Source: Bacteriovorax stolpii (GTDB lineage: Bacteria; Bdellovibrionota; Bacteriovoracia; Bacteriovoracales; Bacteriovoracaceae). From it: a DNA stretch of 64,000 bases. Below the pieces are notes generated by a model. That model worked only from the letters and a program-made list of their open reading frames with translations. It ran no database searches and was not told where the DNA came from. Location of the stretch: contig CAMCYI010000011.1 in the NCBI GenBank assembly GCA_945883845.1, forward strand, positions 1 to 64,000, in the 5' to 3' direction. This document shows positions 61,504 through 64,000 of this stretch, piece after piece. The position numbers and the translations under genes are program-made. The stretch's first letter is position 1. The number at the start of each line of letters is the position of its first letter.

Positions 61504-61947
61504 ATGAAGACTGATTTTGAAACGCTCAAGGCGCTTTCCACGTATGCGATAAATCATCTCAAGCAAGCAGAGATGATCGATTTCGCGGCCGATTCGAGAG
61601 CAGACCTCATTGAAGCGCTGGCCACTGAATTTGGTGTGAGCTTCGCGACTGATGAGAACATCAAAGAACAGGCGATCGAAGAAGTTGAAGAAAAATTCGG
61701 CGAAGACATTCCTGGTGATATCACTGAAACAGAAATGTTTAACCACGCTCGCAAAGAAATCATCAAGTCATTCAATGGCGAAAATATCGGCGGACTCTAC
61801 CTGATGGAGTCTCTCCATAACATCGCTATTCGTGTGAAAAACTTCCTCCTCTCGAACGAGCTGGTAGAAGACGTGTATAGCTCTGACGAAGAGCTCATTG
61901 ATTTTGTTATTGATAAAATTCGCGGTTTTGCTCCAAAACGCAACTGA
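61504..61947 (+). CDS. DUF507-like small cytoplasmic protein
   Basis: The 147-residue product is acidic and helical without signal or membrane segment. Its first half (LSTYAINHLKQAEMIDFAADSRADLIEALATEFG) and second half (LHNIAIRVKNFLLSNELVEDVYSSDEELIDFVIDKI) each resemble the DUF507 pattern of paired helices, so it may be a tandem DUF507 protein; this is by eye only. An AAGGA site lies 7 bp before ATG 61504. Function unknown. Confidence 0.5.
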   Translation: MKTDFETLKALSTYAINHLKQAEMIDFAADSRADLIEALATEFGVSFATDENIKEQAIEEVEEKFGEDIPGDITETEMFNHARKEIIKSFNGENIGGLYLMESLHNIAIRVKNFLLSNELVEDVYSSDEELIDFVIDKIRGFAPKRN

Positions 61948-61977
61948 TTATTGATGCGTCCTCTGGACGCAATAGTT

Positions 61978-62571
61978 TTAACTGAGTTTGGATTCATGGA
62001 TGAATTTGAGCTCAGCTAAACTTTCTTCAAAGTACGGACCTTCGACCAGGCCATTCAGCACTGAACTTCTACTCACAAAAATAAAATATCCCGGATCATT
62101 CAATCCGCGCATCAGATAAATGTCATAGTATATGCGATCAACGACATCCTGAGATCCTTGTCCCTCGACTCGAATCACCTCTTGAAAATGTTCCTGGATC
62201 TCACTGTCCCGGAAGAGCACTCGTGAATCGGTCTCAAAAACCACGTCCATATCAAATTCAATTTTCTCGAGATCGAATTTTTCTTTCAGTAGTTCATCGA
62301 GCGGTTTGTTCTGGTGATCATCGATGTATTGATAAACCGCGAACCAGTCGTAGCGAGTGTCGGTGCGTTCGAATTTTATTGAGTGAAGGTTTTGTTCGGT
62401 GATGCTCCACCAGTTTGGAATTGTCAGTTTTAGGTCTCCAAACTCCACATGATAGGAGTCTTCGACGAATGTTGAGTTTTCTTGTCCGATAATATGGAGA
62501 GTATAAAAGAGACCGGCCACAATCGTGAACAGTATGAGCCAATCCCAATAATGATTCGAAAAAATATCCAT
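61978..62571 (-). CDS. Single-pass membrane protein of unknown function
   Basis: The 197-residue protein has one N-terminal membrane segment (about 10-27, WLILFTIVAGLFYTLHII) and a ~165-residue external domain of alternating strands (VEFGDLKLTIPNWWSI, DWFAVYQYIDDHQ, YFIFVSRSSVLNG) with no cysteine. No family was recognised. Single gene converging on the DUF507-like gene, with a short unstructured gap between. Confidence 0.6.
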   Translation of the reverse strand: MDIFSNHYWDWLILFTIVAGLFYTLHIIGQENSTFVEDSYHVEFGDLKLTIPNWWSITEQNLHSIKFERTDTRYDWFAVYQYIDDHQNKPLDELLKEKFDLEKIEFDMDVVFETDSRVLFRDSEIQEHFQEVIRVEGQGSQDVVDRIYYDIYLMRGLNDPGYFIFVSRSSVLNGLVEGPYFEESLAELKFIHESKLS

Positions 62572-62771
62572 AACAGCCTGAGATTACAGTACGCGGAATG
62601 AACTTTCTAGTCGTATAAAAGCTAAAGTCTTAAGGGGTTATCACCGATAGGGAACTGACGTGACACTTGCGTTTGGACTTTTTTGCCTAACGTAGTGCCG
62701 TTTAGATGATTTGTTATGATGTTAAATAGGAATTTCTCCCATATGGGGGAATTAATAATCGGGCAGGACAT

Positions 62772-64000
62772 ATGATGAAATTTATCCCTCTCTTTTTCGG
62801 ACTCGTTCTTTCTCTGGGAGCGTTCGCGGATCAAAACTCCGATCGAATGAATAAGAGTAATGAGCAGATCATCGCCGACTGCCGCGCCGAGGGGGGAATG
62901 TACATCGAGTATAAAGAGACCACTCCCGCCGTGTGTGAGTATAACGGATGTGGATACGCTGGTGCCAACAGTGGCTGGCGCTACGATGGTGACAACGAGC
63001 GTGTGACAAGTGGCTGTGACATGGCAAGGCTTCGCCAGCTCGCAAAAGACAAATACATCAGTGACATCAGAGAACGTCAGCGTCAGCTCGATGAAGAAGC
63101 AAGACGTGTTGGCCAGATCGGATCGACGACGAATGGTGAGAGACAAGGTTCAGCAGCTGGCGGTGGACAGCCCGGTTCAGCAGCTGGCGGTGGACAGCCT
63201 GGTTCAGCAGCTGGCGGTGGACAGCCTGGTTCAGCAGCCGGTGGTGGAAATCCTGGTTCGGCAGCAGGCGGAGCAATTCCTCCGGGGCCTGGTACAACTG
63301 GTGCCACAATCATTACTTCAAGTACAACTTCAACTCAGATTGGTCCTGACGATCTTATCTGTAGAACATTGTCTGGTGACCTCGCTGTAGGCCCACGTCA
63401 TGTTTGTTACAACGCTTGTAAGCCTGTTCGCTCAATCCTCGGATTGTTCGGAAGAAAGAAAGCGGATCTCGAAAGAAAATCATGTGTCGAGTGTCTCATT
63501 GGTCAGGGTTACGACTTTGATGATGAAACAAGACGCCGCGCTGGTGTTCGCATTATTCCAGGTGTTCAGATGAGAGTTTGTTACGATTCAGCGGGCCGCG
63601 AGGTTTCTCGTGTTGGTGTGAACGCTACTTGTCCGGTTACTGGTGGAGTTACTGGTGGAGTTGCTGGTGGTGTTACTATCATTCGCGGTGGAAATCCTGG
63701 TGGCACTGGTCCAGGAACAGGCACAGGTGTAACGGTCACTACTTCTCCGGGCGGAACAGGAACTACGCTTCCTCCTTTCTGTCAGACTGCTCACTACAAC
63801 AGAGCTTCGTGTGAAAGATGGTATGCAAGTCAAGGTCGCTTCGCTTGTGCTTCTGGTTCAACATCATGTCCGGTTGATCAGGGTGGAGTTTACATTCGCG
63901 GTTCAGGCTCAGATGGTTGTGTGGACTGTGCTCGTCGCAGAAGCAGTCGTGGTAGCAGCACACTTGAAGGTATCGCAGGCATCATCGGCGCTCTCGCTCC
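62772..64000 (+). CDS. Cys-rich secreted protein with Gly-rich nonapeptide repeats, 3' end outside window
   Basis: ATG 62772 follows an AGGA site and the frame stays open to the last base (at least 409 codons), so the gene runs past the window. The signal peptide is MMKFIPLFFGLVLSLGAFA. The first ~120 mature residues contain cysteines (DCRAEGG, AVCEYNGCG, GCDMAR), then five 9-residue units GSAAGGGQP-type (see repeat), then Cys pairs such as ICRTLSGD, VCYNACKPV, SCVECLIG, FCQTAHYN. A Gly/Thr/Pro-rich second linker includes GGNPGGTGPGTGTG. Likely a disulfide-stabilised surface or exported protein; no family recognised. Confidence 0.85.
   Translation, partial: MMKFIPLFFGLVLSLGAFADQNSDRMNKSNEQIIADCRAEGGMYIEYKETTPAVCEYNGCGYAGANSGWRYDGDNERVTSGCDMARLRQLAKDKYISDIRERQRQLDEEARRVGQIGSTTNGERQGSAAGGGQPGSAAGGGQPGSAAGGGQPGSAAGGGNPGSAAGGAIPPGPGTTGATIITSSTTSTQIGPDDLICRTLSGDLAVGPRHVCYNACKPVRSILGLFGRKKADLERKSCVECLIGQGYDFDDETRRRAGVRIIPGVQMRVCYDSAGREVSRVGVNATCPVTGGVTGGVAGGVTIIRGGNPGGTGPGTGTGVTVTTSPGGTGTTLPPFCQTAHYNRASCERWYASQGRFACASGSTSCPVDQGGVYIRGSGSDGCVDCARRRSSRGSSTLEGIAGIIGALA
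63147..63281 (+). repeat. 27-bp tandem repeat, five copies
   Basis: Five contiguous 27-bp units encode GSAAGGGQP three times, then GSAAGGGNP and GSAAGGAIP. The first three units are nearly identical in DNA and the last two have drifted. The array is in frame within the 62772 gene and could vary in copy number between strains. Confidence 0.9.

Noticed and set aside
63147..63281. CRISPR-like direct repeats
   Set aside because: The units are contiguous with no spacers and are in frame as protein repeats.
63083..63313. Minus-strand Pro/Ala-rich open frame across the tandem repeat
   Set aside because: A shadow of the 27-bp repeat; the plus-strand frame has the signal peptide and continuous cysteine pattern.

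Overview
The window reads as chromosomal DNA of a Gram-negative, moderately AT-rich bacterium. About 60 densely packed protein genes (often with 1-4 bp stop/start overlaps), three tRNAs and several intrinsic terminators are visible. Many short secreted proteins, lipoproteins and outer-membrane barrels with no obvious family, many Cys-containing secreted proteins, a sigma-54 activator with a degenerate FHA-like domain, and the A2M/PBP1C pair together suggest a deltaproteobacterium-like predator of the Bdellovibrionota (Bacteriovorax/Peredibacter type). That assignment is inference from style and gene content; no rRNA is present to prove it.

Layout. 1-7.8 kb is a cell-envelope/secreted block: the 3' part of a parallel beta-helix surface protein, two paralogous C39-like cysteine peptidase proteins flanking an M14 carboxypeptidase, a DUF4105 (Lnb-type) + DUF3015 pair, a small triple-repeat secreted protein and tRNA-Leu(CAA). 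8-12.9 kb holds an SDR/PlsC pair, engB, a sigma-54 regulator and a FliL-like membrane protein. 13-18.4 kb is a housekeeping operon: BamE-like lipoprotein, accA, yicC, gmk, rsh. 18.4-28.8 kb carries an outer-membrane protein and lipoprotein, a YdcF protein, ridA, maeB, an ABC-F protein, a six-hairpin protein and an AlkB-like oxygenase.

28.9-33.6 kb is the most distinctive accessory operon: a two-domain GNAT protein, a LuxE-type acyl-protein synthetase and a LuxC-type acyl-CoA reductase fused to a second adenylate-forming ligase domain. It has the parts of a fatty-acid reductase without luciferase genes. 33.6-40.4 kb has a YkgJ protein, a membrane pyrophosphatase with K+-dependent signature, an ankyrin-like protein, a lone XRE protein, TerC, a glycine-zipper lipoprotein and glyoxalase I. 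40.4-47.8 kb is the pbpC/alpha-2-macroglobulin pair, in which PBP1C, not A2M, has a lipobox.

47.9-51 kb is an operon of an XRE-TerB fusion regulator, NfeD and two SPFH/stomatin proteins, with TGTAC-type palindromes over the start. 51-64 kb holds an acyltransferase-fold protein, a Gly/Arg/Tyr-rich secreted protein, a GH63-like hydrolase, a large unknown secreted protein, an orphan antitoxin-like HTH protein, tRNA-Glu and tRNA-Lys, purA, a lipoprotein/barrel, murJ, a DUF507-like protein, and at the right edge a Cys-rich secreted protein with a 27-bp tandem repeat, cut by the window end. No CRISPR array, insertion sequence, phage or replication origin was recognised.
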